Part shown: piece after piece, positions 9,788-17,655 of the stretch | Position numbering within the stretch: the first letter of the stretch is position 1 | How the letters are laid out: every line of letters starts with the position of its first letter | Origin: Clostridium beijerinckii | Lineage (GTDB): Bacteria > Bacillota > Clostridia > Clostridiales > Clostridiaceae | Assembly: GCF_036699995.1 (NCBI RefSeq) | Contig: NZ_CP144906.1 | Span: 2,371,001-2,435,000 of the forward strand | Reading direction: 5' to 3' | Length of the DNA stretch: 64,000 nt | Made by a program: the position numbers and the translations under genes | Notes under the pieces: model-generated | Told to the model about the DNA's origin: nothing | Database searches by the model: none | Seen by the model: the letters and a program-made list of their open reading frames with translations, nothing else

Positions 9788-9861
9788 AATATATTACCTC
9801 CTAAAATTCATTTTTATATTTAAACTATATTTATATTTTATTAAATATTATTATTTAATAA

Positions 9862-9876
9862 TGATAATGATTATCA
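9862..9876. promoter_or_regulatory. Perfect Fur/PerR-type operator upstream of ahpCF
   Basis: The sequence TGATAATGATTATCA is a perfect 7-1-7 inverted repeat, 75 bp before the ahpC start. It equals the Bacillus Fur consensus; the PerR consensus differs (TTATAATnATTATAA). A Fur-family repressor (PerR or Fur) is the expected ligand. Confidence 0.75.
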
Positions 9877-9995
9877 CTTAAGATAATTATAAATCTAAAT
9901 TATAATTTGTCAATACTATTATGTAAAAATTCTTTTAGGATGAATTGAACTATTTTCTTTTTGAAAATCAGCATTAAAAAAATAATGTGAGGACT

Positions 9996-10025
9996 TTTGC
10001 TGTAATAGTTAACTATTACAGCAAA
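9996..10025. promoter_or_regulatory. Perfect 26-28-bp palindrome between ahpC and the LysR gene
   Basis: TTGCTGTAATAG and CTATTACAGCAA surround a central TTAA. Either strand is followed only by a short T-run, so it could be a weak terminator for the LysR gene (whose end is 54 bp away) or an operator. I cannot decide from sequence. Confidence 0.5.
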
Positions 10026-10078
10026 TCACAAAATACATATGTTTTAAACTTTTTAGTGATTAAGCTTGAGACTAAGCT

Positions 10079-10945
10079 TTACGTATTTTGAAATAAATCT
10101 AAAAAATTATTTCCAGCTGATGAAAGATACCCTGTTTTCGACCATATTATAGCTATCTGAGTTGTTAATATGTCGCTATCAATTTCTTTATAAATTATAT
10201 TTGAAGAACCTATTAGTTTTATTGCAGATTTTGGTACTATGGCGATTCCAAGTCCAGAATTTGCCCAAAGCAGGGAAGTCCGTGCATCATCATTTTTGCA
10301 AAATACAGTTGGCTGAAAATTAAAGTCTTGGCACACTTTAAATATGAGACTTTCAAACCTCCTATAGAATATCAATGGTTTGTTATTTAATTCAGTAATG
10401 TTTATGATTTCACTATCAGTCCAGTTTAAGTCTTTTCTCATAGCTGCAACCATAGGCTCTTTTGGCAAAAAAATTGAGTTTATTCCTGAATTGTTAAATG
10501 GAGTTCTTACAATAGCAATTTCAATTATGCCTTTATCCAATAACTCTAATAATTCATAGGTATTCCCCTCGTGAATTTCAAAATTTATGAAAGGATATTT
10601 TTCGTGGAATATATTTAATCTGCTATCTAAAAGTGACGCTCCAGATGAGGATACAGTGCCTATGGATAAGGTACCATGATTTCCTTGCTTAAAATCTTTT
10701 AATTCATTTTCAGTAGATTTTGTTAAAGATAATATCTGCTTAGCGCGCTTATAAAGTATAACTCCAGCATCAGTAAGTTTTATATTTCGACTTCCTCGCT
10801 CAACTAGTTTAACGCCGAGTTCATCTTCTAAGTTTTTCAACTGATAGCTTAAAGGGGGCTGGGCCATATGAAGTCTCTTGGCAGCATTTGTTATTTGCCC
10901 TTCTTCTGCAATTGCATAGAAATATTTTAATTGTTTAATATCCAT
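10079..10945 (-). CDS. LysR-family transcriptional regulator
   Basis: The 288-aa protein has an N-terminal winged helix (MDIKQLKYFYAIAEEGQITN to about residue 60, including AAKRLHMAQPPLSYQLKNLE) and a C-terminal periplasmic-binding-like effector domain (about 90-288). The start has AGAAGGTGG upstream. It is divergent from the ABC exporter at 11086 with about 140 bp between, the classic arrangement for a LysR activator of its neighbour. It could also act on ahpCF behind it. The ligand is unknown. Confidence 0.93.
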   Translation of the reverse strand: MDIKQLKYFYAIAEEGQITNAAKRLHMAQPPLSYQLKNLEDELGVKLVERGSRNIKLTDAGVILYKRAKQILSLTKSTENELKDFKQGNHGTLSIGTVSSSGASLLDSRLNIFHEKYPFINFEIHEGNTYELLELLDKGIIEIAIVRTPFNNSGINSIFLPKEPMVAAMRKDLNWTDSEIINITELNNKPLIFYRRFESLIFKVCQDFNFQPTVFCKNDDARTSLLWANSGLGIAIVPKSAIKLIGSSNIIYKEIDSDILTTQIAIIWSKTGYLSSAGNNFLDLFQNT

Positions 10946-11085
10946 TTTTTATCCACCTTCTGATATACAAAAAATATATGGCATCGATACATATTATGTA
11001 TTTTTTATATAGATATGTTTTTGTTATAATGATAAAGGAAATTTTGAGAATGTTCAATAAGACATTACAGATAGGGGGATAAATC

Positions 11086-12819
11086 TTGAACTATTTATTA
11101 AAATTCGTAAAACCGTATAAAAGGCAAGTTACATTAGGTCCTATATTTAAGTTGCTTGAGGCTGTCTTTGAAATATCAATACCAACAATAATGGTATTTA
11201 TAACAGATAAAGGAATAGGAACAAAAAACATAAACTATATATTTGAAATAGGATTAATAATGCTTTCTATGGCAATTTTAGGTGTGTTATCATCTTTTAC
11301 ATGTCAGTATTTTGCATCTATTGCTTCACAAGGGTTTGGGACGGCTCTTAGAAATGAGATGTTCAAAAAGATAGGAACTTTTTCATATAATGAGATTGAT
11401 GATTTTGGGACGCCATCTCTTATTAATCGTGTTACAAATGATGTGAATCAGCTTCAACTTGGCCTTGCAATGCTTATAAGACTTGTTATAAGGGTGCCGT
11501 TTCTTTGCATCGGCGGAATCATAATGGCTATGTATCTTGACGTGAAATTGTCGCTTATAATGTATTTATCAATTCCATTCTTTGCTTTTGCAATATATCT
11601 TATTATGAATAAATCTCTTCCTCTATATAAGGTGGTTCAAAGAAAACTTGATAAGTTGTCACTTGTTTTAAGAGAAAATTTATCAGGAGTAAGAGTTATA
11701 AGAGCATTTTCAAGAGTAGAAGGTGAAAAGATAAGATTTAGAGAATCGAATGAGGAACTTGCAAGCACTGCAATTAAGGTAGGAAAAATATCTGCACTTA
11801 TGAATCCAGTTACAAGTGTAATAATGAATTTTGCACTTATGGCTGTAATTTGGTTTGGCGGAATAAGAGTAAATGTAGGTGGAATGACAACAGGACAGGT
11901 TATAGCTTATATAAATTATATAAACATGGTATTATCGGCGCTCATAGTACTTGCTAGCCTTATAGTTACTTTTACTAAAGCAGCAGCTAGTGCAGCTCGT
12001 GTAAATGAGGTACTTAGAGCAGAACCAAGTATTAAGTACAGTGGAAATTCTGAGTTTAGTAAAAATATTAATAAAGATATTCCAATAATTAAATTTGATA
12101 ATGTATCTTTTTCTTATAAAGGATCTAAGGAAGATGCAATAAGTAATATTTCTTTTGAAATAAAAAGAGGACAAATGGTTGGGATAATAGGTGGTACAGG
12201 TTCAGGAAAAACTACTTTAGTTAATTTAATACCTAGATTATATGATACAAGCAAAGGAAATGTTTTGCTAAACGGAATTAATGTTAAAGATTATTATAAA
12301 AAAGAAATTGATAACAATATAGGGCTAGTTCCTCAAAAAGCCGTTTTATTTTCTGGCACTGTATCAGAAAATATAAGATGGGGCGCTCAAAATGCAAGCA
12401 TGAGTGAAGTTAAGAAGGCAGCTGAAATTGGAATGGCAGCAGATTTTATAGAAAAAATGCCTGAAAAATATGACACATATATATCCCAAGGCGGAGTTAA
12501 TTTCTCTGGTGGTCAAAAACAAAGACTTACTATAGCAAGAGCATTAGTAAAGAAACCTGAAATATTAATAATGGATGACAGTTTAAGTGCTCTTGATTAT
12601 GCTACAGATGCTGCACTTAGAAAAGCTCTTAAAGAAAATTCCAGTGATACAACTGTAATTATGGTAACTCAAAGAATAAGCACTGTAAAGGATGCTGATT
12701 TAATAATTGTATTAGATGACGGAAAACTTGCGGGAGTTGGAAACCATGAACAATTGCTTAAAGAGTCCGAAGTTTATAGAGAAATATGTAGCTCTCAAAT
12801 TACAAAGGAGGCTATGTAA
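11086..12819 (+). CDS. ABC exporter half-transporter with degenerate catalytic site
   Basis: The 577-aa protein starts at TTG 11086 behind ATAGGGGGA. Six membrane helices fill residues 1-300 and the nucleotide-binding domain follows: Walker A GGTGSGKTT (about 367), signature FSGGQKQR (about 475), Walker B ILIMDDSLSALD. The residue after the Walker B Asp is Asp, not the catalytic Glu. In heterodimeric exporters (TM287/288, BmrCD, LmrCD) one subunit has this substitution. It is followed with no gap by the second half-transporter (TAA then ATG). It probably exports drugs, lipids or peptides; the LysR gene upstream may control it. Confidence 0.92.
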   Translation: MNYLLKFVKPYKRQVTLGPIFKLLEAVFEISIPTIMVFITDKGIGTKNINYIFEIGLIMLSMAILGVLSSFTCQYFASIASQGFGTALRNEMFKKIGTFSYNEIDDFGTPSLINRVTNDVNQLQLGLAMLIRLVIRVPFLCIGGIIMAMYLDVKLSLIMYLSIPFFAFAIYLIMNKSLPLYKVVQRKLDKLSLVLRENLSGVRVIRAFSRVEGEKIRFRESNEELASTAIKVGKISALMNPVTSVIMNFALMAVIWFGGIRVNVGGMTTGQVIAYINYINMVLSALIVLASLIVTFTKAAASAARVNEVLRAEPSIKYSGNSEFSKNINKDIPIIKFDNVSFSYKGSKEDAISNISFEIKRGQMVGIIGGTGSGKTTLVNLIPRLYDTSKGNVLLNGINVKDYYKKEIDNNIGLVPQKAVLFSGTVSENIRWGAQNASMSEVKKAAEIGMAADFIEKMPEKYDTYISQGGVNFSGGQKQRLTIARALVKKPEILIMDDSLSALDYATDAALRKALKENSSDTTVIMVTQRISTVKDADLIIVLDDGKLAGVGNHEQLLKESEVYREICSSQITKEAM

Positions 12820-14559
12820 ATGAAAAAAAGTACATTTTCTAGATTAATTGGTTATGTTTCAAAATATAAAGGATATATGTTTGCATCTCTGATCTTTGCG
12901 CTAATAAGTAATATTCTTATAGCATTTATGCCGTTAATAGTAGGAAGGTCCATTGATAACATAGTTGCTAAAGGTGAAGTTGATTTTGATGGATTAATTA
13001 AGACAATTATAATACTTGGAGTAATATATATAGTAAGTTCACTATTTACGTGGCTGTTTACTATAGTAGCTAATATTGTAGCATATAATACAGTAAAAGA
13101 TCTTAGAAATGAAGCCCTAAATAAGATAAGCTCTCTGCCTTTAAAATACTTTGACAAAAATCCTCATGGAGATATTATAAGCAGACTTACAAATGATATG
13201 GATAATGTTTCAGATGGATTATTTCAAGGGATAACACAATTTTATCCAGGAATCATAACTATAATAAGTTCACTTGTTTTAATGGTAAGTTTAAGTTTTA
13301 AATTAACTTTAGTTATAGTTTTAATGACACCTTTTTGTTTCCTTATTGCTTCTTTCATTACAAAGAGGTCAAATAAAATGTTTAAAGAGCAGCAAAAGAC
13401 TTTAGGTGAATTAAATGGTTATATAGAAGAAATCGTGGGAAGCCAAAAAGTAGTAAGACTTTTTGGATATGAAGAAAGAGCTCAGGAGAACTTTTCAGGA
13501 ATTAATTCAAGGCTTTACAAGTGTGGGCAGCTTGCGCAGTTTTATTCATCACTTACAAATCCAGCTACAAGATTTGTAAATAATATTACATATATTTTAG
13601 TTGGCCTTGTTGGAGGGATACTTTCGGTTTTAAGCGGGTTAAGTGTTGGTGTGATTTCAAGTTTCTTAACCTATTCAACTCAGTTTTCACAACCAATAAA
13701 CAACATTACTAGTGTAGCCACTCAGATTCAAGCAGCTATTGCATCTTGTGAAAGAATATTTTCTATTATAGATGAAGAGCCAGAAAAAGCAGATTCTAAA
13801 GAAGTTGAAAATATAGAGAGTTGTGATGGAACTGTTGAGTTTGATAATGTATCATTTTCTTATAATAAGAAAGTTCCACTTATAGAAAATTTCAGCGTTA
13901 ATATAAAAAAAGGAAGTACAATAGCTATTGTCGGACCAACTGGTGCTGGCAAGACCACTATAGTTAACTTGCTTATGAGGTTCTATGATTTAGACAAAGG
14001 TAGGATTACTATAGATGGCAAGAGCATAGATGATCTTACAAGAAATAATCTCAGAAGCCAATTTGGTATGGTGCTTCAAGATACATGGCTATTTGAAGGA
14101 ACTATAAGGCAAAATATTGCTTATGGTAAACCAAATGCTACGTTAGAAGAAGTTGAAAATGCAGCTAAAGCTGCCTTTATTCATAGTTTTATAAAAAGAC
14201 TTCCTGATGGTTACGATACGATTATAACTGAATCTGGGGGAAATCTTTCTGAAGGTCAAAAGCAGCTTTTGACTATAGCCAGAGTAATGCTAATTGATCC
14301 GCCAATTCTTATATTAGATGAAGCAACAAGTAATGTAGATACAAGAACTGAGCTAAAAATACAAAATGCATTTCTTTCAATGATGAAAGGGCGTACAAGC
14401 TTTGTTATAGCTCATAGACTTTCTACTATCCGAGATGCAGATATAATCCTTGTTATGAAGAATGGTAAAATTGTTGAAAGAGGGAATCATGAGGAACTTG
14501 TAAATAAAGGTGGAATTTATACAGAACTTTATAATAGTCAGTTTAAGCATCAGCTGTAA
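12820..14559 (+). CDS. ABC exporter half-transporter, catalytically complete subunit
   Basis: The 579-aa partner of the preceding gene has its ATG immediately after the upstream stop; its ribosome site AAGGAGG lies inside the first gene, so translation is coupled. Six membrane helices occupy about residues 15-300. The nucleotide-binding domain has Walker A GPTGAGKTT (about 371), Walker B ILILDEATSNVD with the catalytic Glu, and an altered signature LSEGQKQ in place of LSGGQ. A degenerate signature here and a degenerate Walker B in the partner together make one inactive site, as known for heterodimeric exporters. Confidence 0.93.
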   Translation: MKKSTFSRLIGYVSKYKGYMFASLIFALISNILIAFMPLIVGRSIDNIVAKGEVDFDGLIKTIIILGVIYIVSSLFTWLFTIVANIVAYNTVKDLRNEALNKISSLPLKYFDKNPHGDIISRLTNDMDNVSDGLFQGITQFYPGIITIISSLVLMVSLSFKLTLVIVLMTPFCFLIASFITKRSNKMFKEQQKTLGELNGYIEEIVGSQKVVRLFGYEERAQENFSGINSRLYKCGQLAQFYSSLTNPATRFVNNITYILVGLVGGILSVLSGLSVGVISSFLTYSTQFSQPINNITSVATQIQAAIASCERIFSIIDEEPEKADSKEVENIESCDGTVEFDNVSFSYNKKVPLIENFSVNIKKGSTIAIVGPTGAGKTTIVNLLMRFYDLDKGRITIDGKSIDDLTRNNLRSQFGMVLQDTWLFEGTIRQNIAYGKPNATLEEVENAAKAAFIHSFIKRLPDGYDTIITESGGNLSEGQKQLLTIARVMLIDPPILILDEATSNVDTRTELKIQNAFLSMMKGRTSFVIAHRLSTIRDADIILVMKNGKIVERGNHEELVNKGGIYTELYNSQFKHQL

Positions 14560-15108
14560 AAAGATGTTTGTATATTTAAAAAAATTTATATGTTAGTATA
14601 AATTGTATAAGTAATATCATATTTAATAATATAGCTTTTTTATCATGAGTCTCTTAAAGTTATAGAGGATCATAAATTTTTAAATGCATAAGAGGTAGAA
14701 AAATGAAACGTAATAATAGTAATAGTACTAAAAATATTAAGGGAGCGAGAATTACTATATTAGTTATTGCAGTTGCATTACTTGTAATTATAGGAAGCAT
14801 AGTAGCAGCACAGAAATTTTCAACAGGCAGTAAAACGGTACAAGCTGCTAGCAGCACGGGAGAAAGTAGTAATGATGATAAGGAAAATAGCGATTCAGTT
14901 AATAAGGAAAGTAATGGCAGTGTAGAAGATGTTGCATATTTAGAAAAGTATATTGAGCAGCAAGAGAAGAACCAAAAGCCTGATGGTGCTGATGGTAAAA
15001 AAGTTGCTTACTTAACTTTCGATGATGGCCCATCCACAACAGTAACCCCTCAAATTTTAGATATCCTTAAATCTGAAGATGTACATGCAACATTTTTCCT
15101 TATAGGAA

Positions 15109-15345
15109 CCGCCCATGAAGGCAAAGCCTTCACAAAGTATAATGAAAATTAAGTGGTTTCTGTTAACAAATGGATAACCTTGTCAATAATATAGAAAGGT
15201 GAGGAAGTAAGCCGTTGTACTTTCTGGTAGCAAGAACTCCTTTTAGGAAACTGGCTACGGTAATTTTGAGCACAAAGTATTGTGTCTAGAGCACGTGTAG
15301 GAAATTTTTTTTTGATAAGTAATTACTGTTGAACTCACTGAATTT
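15109..15345 (+). ncRNA. Predicted bridge (seek) RNA of the IS110-family element
   Basis: This non-coding left end lies where IS110 elements encode their bridge RNA. It begins with a perfect hairpin GAAGGC-AAA-GCCTTC (15117-15131). A later fold is closed by CCGT (15212-15215)/ACGG (15257-15260) or GTAGC/GCTAC. Inside it, 15238-15250 matches the element's own target at 12 of 13 positions. 15216-15225 can pair with the other side of that target (7 Watson-Crick plus 3 G-T pairs). A further GTAGGAA (15297-15303) equals the element's right end plus shared hexamer and could be a donor guide. Family knowledge supports the role; expression is not shown. Confidence 0.68.
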
Positions 15346-15363
15346 ATTATGGAGAAGGTAGGA

Positions 15364-16604
15364 ATGGAAGCAATAATTGAAAGGTGTGCAGGTATAGATG
15401 TGCACGAAAGAACAGTAGTAGTATGTGTTTTAAAGGGTGATTTAAAGAAAAAACCGGAAAAGGAAATAGAGACATTTAATACTACGACTACAGATTTGTT
15501 AAAACTTTTAGATTGGATTGAAGAAAGAGGCTGTACGCAAGTAGCAATGGAAAGCACAGGCGTATACTGGAAGCCTGTCTGGAATGTATTAGAATCAGGT
15601 GATTTTGAAATTATACTTGCAAATGCTAGACATATAAAGAATCTTCCAGGAAGAAAGACCGACGTGAAAGACGCAGAATGGATAGCTCAATTATTGAGAA
15701 GTGGATTAATTAATAAGAGTTTTGTACCAGATGCACATATAAGAGATCTTAGAGATATAACAAGATATAGGAAGAAAATACTATACGAACTTAATAGAGA
15801 GAAGAATAGGATTCATAAAATTCTAGAGGATTGTAATATAAAGATTTCAAGTTATATTTCAGATATATTTGGAGATACAGGACGAAAAATATTAAATAAA
15901 ATCATTAATCAAGAAGAAATTAGAATGACAGACTTAATTGAGATATCAAATGGTAGAGGTAAAGCAAGTATAAGAAAGAAACTAGGAGAAATAAAAGAGG
16001 CTGTAAACGGAAAAATAAGAAACCATCATTTGACAATGATAAAATACAGCTATGATCACATTAGGTTTTTAGAAGAACAAGTAGTCCATATAGAAAAAGA
16101 AATAGGTGAATATATAGAGCCATATTTTGAAGAAGTAGAGATAATAGATACTATACCAGGTATAAACAAGAATGCAGCATCAGTAATAATAGCAGAGATT
16201 GGAACTGATATGAGTTATTTCCCAACAGATAAGCATCTAACATCATGGGCAGGCCTAAGTCCTGGAAATTGTGAAAGCGCAGGTAAAAAAAAAGAAGTAA
16301 AACAATGAATGGAGATAAAGCATTAAAAAGTGTAATGTGTGAATGTGCTTGGGCAGCAAGCATGAGTAAGGATACTAGATTATCAATATGCTATAAGCGA
16401 TGGGTGAAAAGAATGGGAAAGAAAAAAGCCACAATAGCATTAGCAAGTTTAATGTTAAGAATATGCTATCAATTGTTAAAGGAAAGAAAAAACTATATAG
16501 AATATGGTACTATTTATTTAGATAAACTTAGAGAAAAAAGAGAAGAAAGTATGATAAAAATTCTAAAGTCAAAAGGCTATAATATAGAAAAAATCAATAA
16601 GTAA
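15364..16604 (+). CDS. IS110-family transposase, split by a frameshift at an A9 run
   Basis: I start at ATG 15364 (GGAG 9 nt upstream); ATG 15349 has no ribosome site. The first frame to 16308 holds the RuvC-like DEDD centre: GIDVHE (Asp), AMESTGVYW (Glu), KTDVKDAEW (two Asp). It also holds the start of the transposase domain (IPGINKNAASVI, WAGLSPGNCESAGKK). After nine A residues (16285-16293) the second frame continues with KTMNGDKALKS and CECAWAAS to 16604. A -1 shift on the slippery A AAA AAA gives a normal ~410-aa protein. This may be programmed slippage, a recent inactivating indel, or a homopolymer sequencing error. Confidence 0.85.
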
Positions 16605-17236
16605 AAGAAACAAATAATTTAATATAAGGCTTGGACTAGCCTAAAATAGGCTAGTTTAGTTTCCTATTGTCAAATTTAGAGAAAGTGCTGTGAATTTAAT
16701 TTTCGTAGGAAAGTATGTCGATAAAGATGATGCAAGCAAAAACTTAGTAAAGAGGGAAGTAGCAGAAGGTAATGCAATAGGCATACATTCATATTCACAT
16801 GACTATGGTTACTTATTTCCAAAGGGCAAAATAAGCTTGGAGAATTGTATGTCTGATTTTGATAAAACAGATAAAGCCTTAAAAAACGTTTTGGGAGAAG
16901 ATTTTTCAACACGATCAATAAGGTTTCCAGGAGGACAAGAAACATGGAGCAAAAAGGATCCTCAAGGAGCAGAAAAAGTGGACAAAGCTCTACATGAGAA
17001 GGATTGGCATCAAATTGATTGGAATGCATTATCAGGAGATGCAGAAGGTACTCATAAAAAGAATGCAGATGAACTAACCCAGGAAGCTATAAAAAGTATT
17101 GGTAGTAGAGAAAAGGCACTGATTTTAATGCATGATACTTATGGAAAAGAAGAAACAGCGAAGGCTTTACCAAGAATAATAGAATATTTAAAACAGCAAG
17201 GCTATGAATTTAAAATAATAGAATAATTAATTATTA

Positions 17237-17278
17237 TCCCCATCTTATTTATAAAATAAGATGGGGACTTTTTGTTTT
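17237..17278 (+). terminator. Terminator of the deacetylase gene
   Basis: CCCCATCTTATTT pairs with AAATAAGATGGGG, followed by ACTTTTTG. Confidence 0.92.
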
Positions 17279-17655
17279 CTAGGACTTTATGTTCAGATTA
17301 AACATGTGGACATTGTGCCACTTGAGAGTATAAGTTATGAAAAAACACTAATTGAGAAAGTTAAGGTTCGTTAAGCTAATCGAAATTTAAAAATATAAAT
17401 ATGATTTTTATTACTTATATTGTTAATTTTAAGTTATAGTATAGTTTAAAGTGTATTGTATAAATAGCCATTGAAATAAGAAATTGGATTGATAAAATTT
17501 AGCTTTCATTTATACCTACATTAGTATAATATGTAAATTGATAAAATGAAATTTATGCGAGTGTTCTAAAGAGTGTAAATTAGTGATTATTGAAAATTTA
17601 AAATTGTATTTTAAGATAATATATGTTAAAGAACTAAGATTAGGAGTGAAGAATT
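17279..17655. other. Non-coding upstream region of the sigma-54 activator
   Basis: About 380 bp of AT-rich sequence with no gene that I can support. It presumably contains the activator promoter, but I cannot single out -35 and -10 boxes with confidence. Confidence 0.4.

Larger units (their letters stand above)
15103..16711 (+). mobile_element. IS110-family insertion sequence
   Basis: The element is about 1603 bp, with ends defined by the reconstructed deacetylase frame. The hexamer TAGGAA occurs at both junctions (15103-15108 and 16706-16711), so the exchange lies within it. There are no terminal inverted repeats and no other target duplication, as usual for IS110. The layout is a long 5' non-coding region (about 240 nt) and a short 3' one (about 100 nt), which fits the IS110 rather than the IS1111 subgroup. 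The insertion is clean and therefore probably recent. Confidence 0.93.
14703..17226 (+). pseudogene. Polysaccharide deacetylase gene split by an IS110-family element
   Basis: The 5' part (14703-15108) encodes a short cytoplasmic tail, a membrane anchor (TILVIAVALLVIIGSIVAA), a Ser/Asn/Glu-rich linker and the NodB motif YLTFDDGPS, then ATFFLIG. The 3' part (16712-17226) resumes with KYVDKDD and carries HSYSHDYG, RFPGGQ and LILMHD. Removing 15109-16711 restores one open frame of about 306 aa with no mismatch (LIG-KYVD). Intact relatives deacetylate peptidoglycan or other wall sugars outside the membrane. The 3' piece alone lacks the first catalytic motif and the anchor, so the gene is inactive. 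A terminator follows at 17237. Confidence 0.92.

Noticed and set aside
15109..15152. Native C-terminus of the deacetylase after ATFFLIG
   Set aside because: These codons belong to the IS110-family element; the true continuation resumes at 16712.
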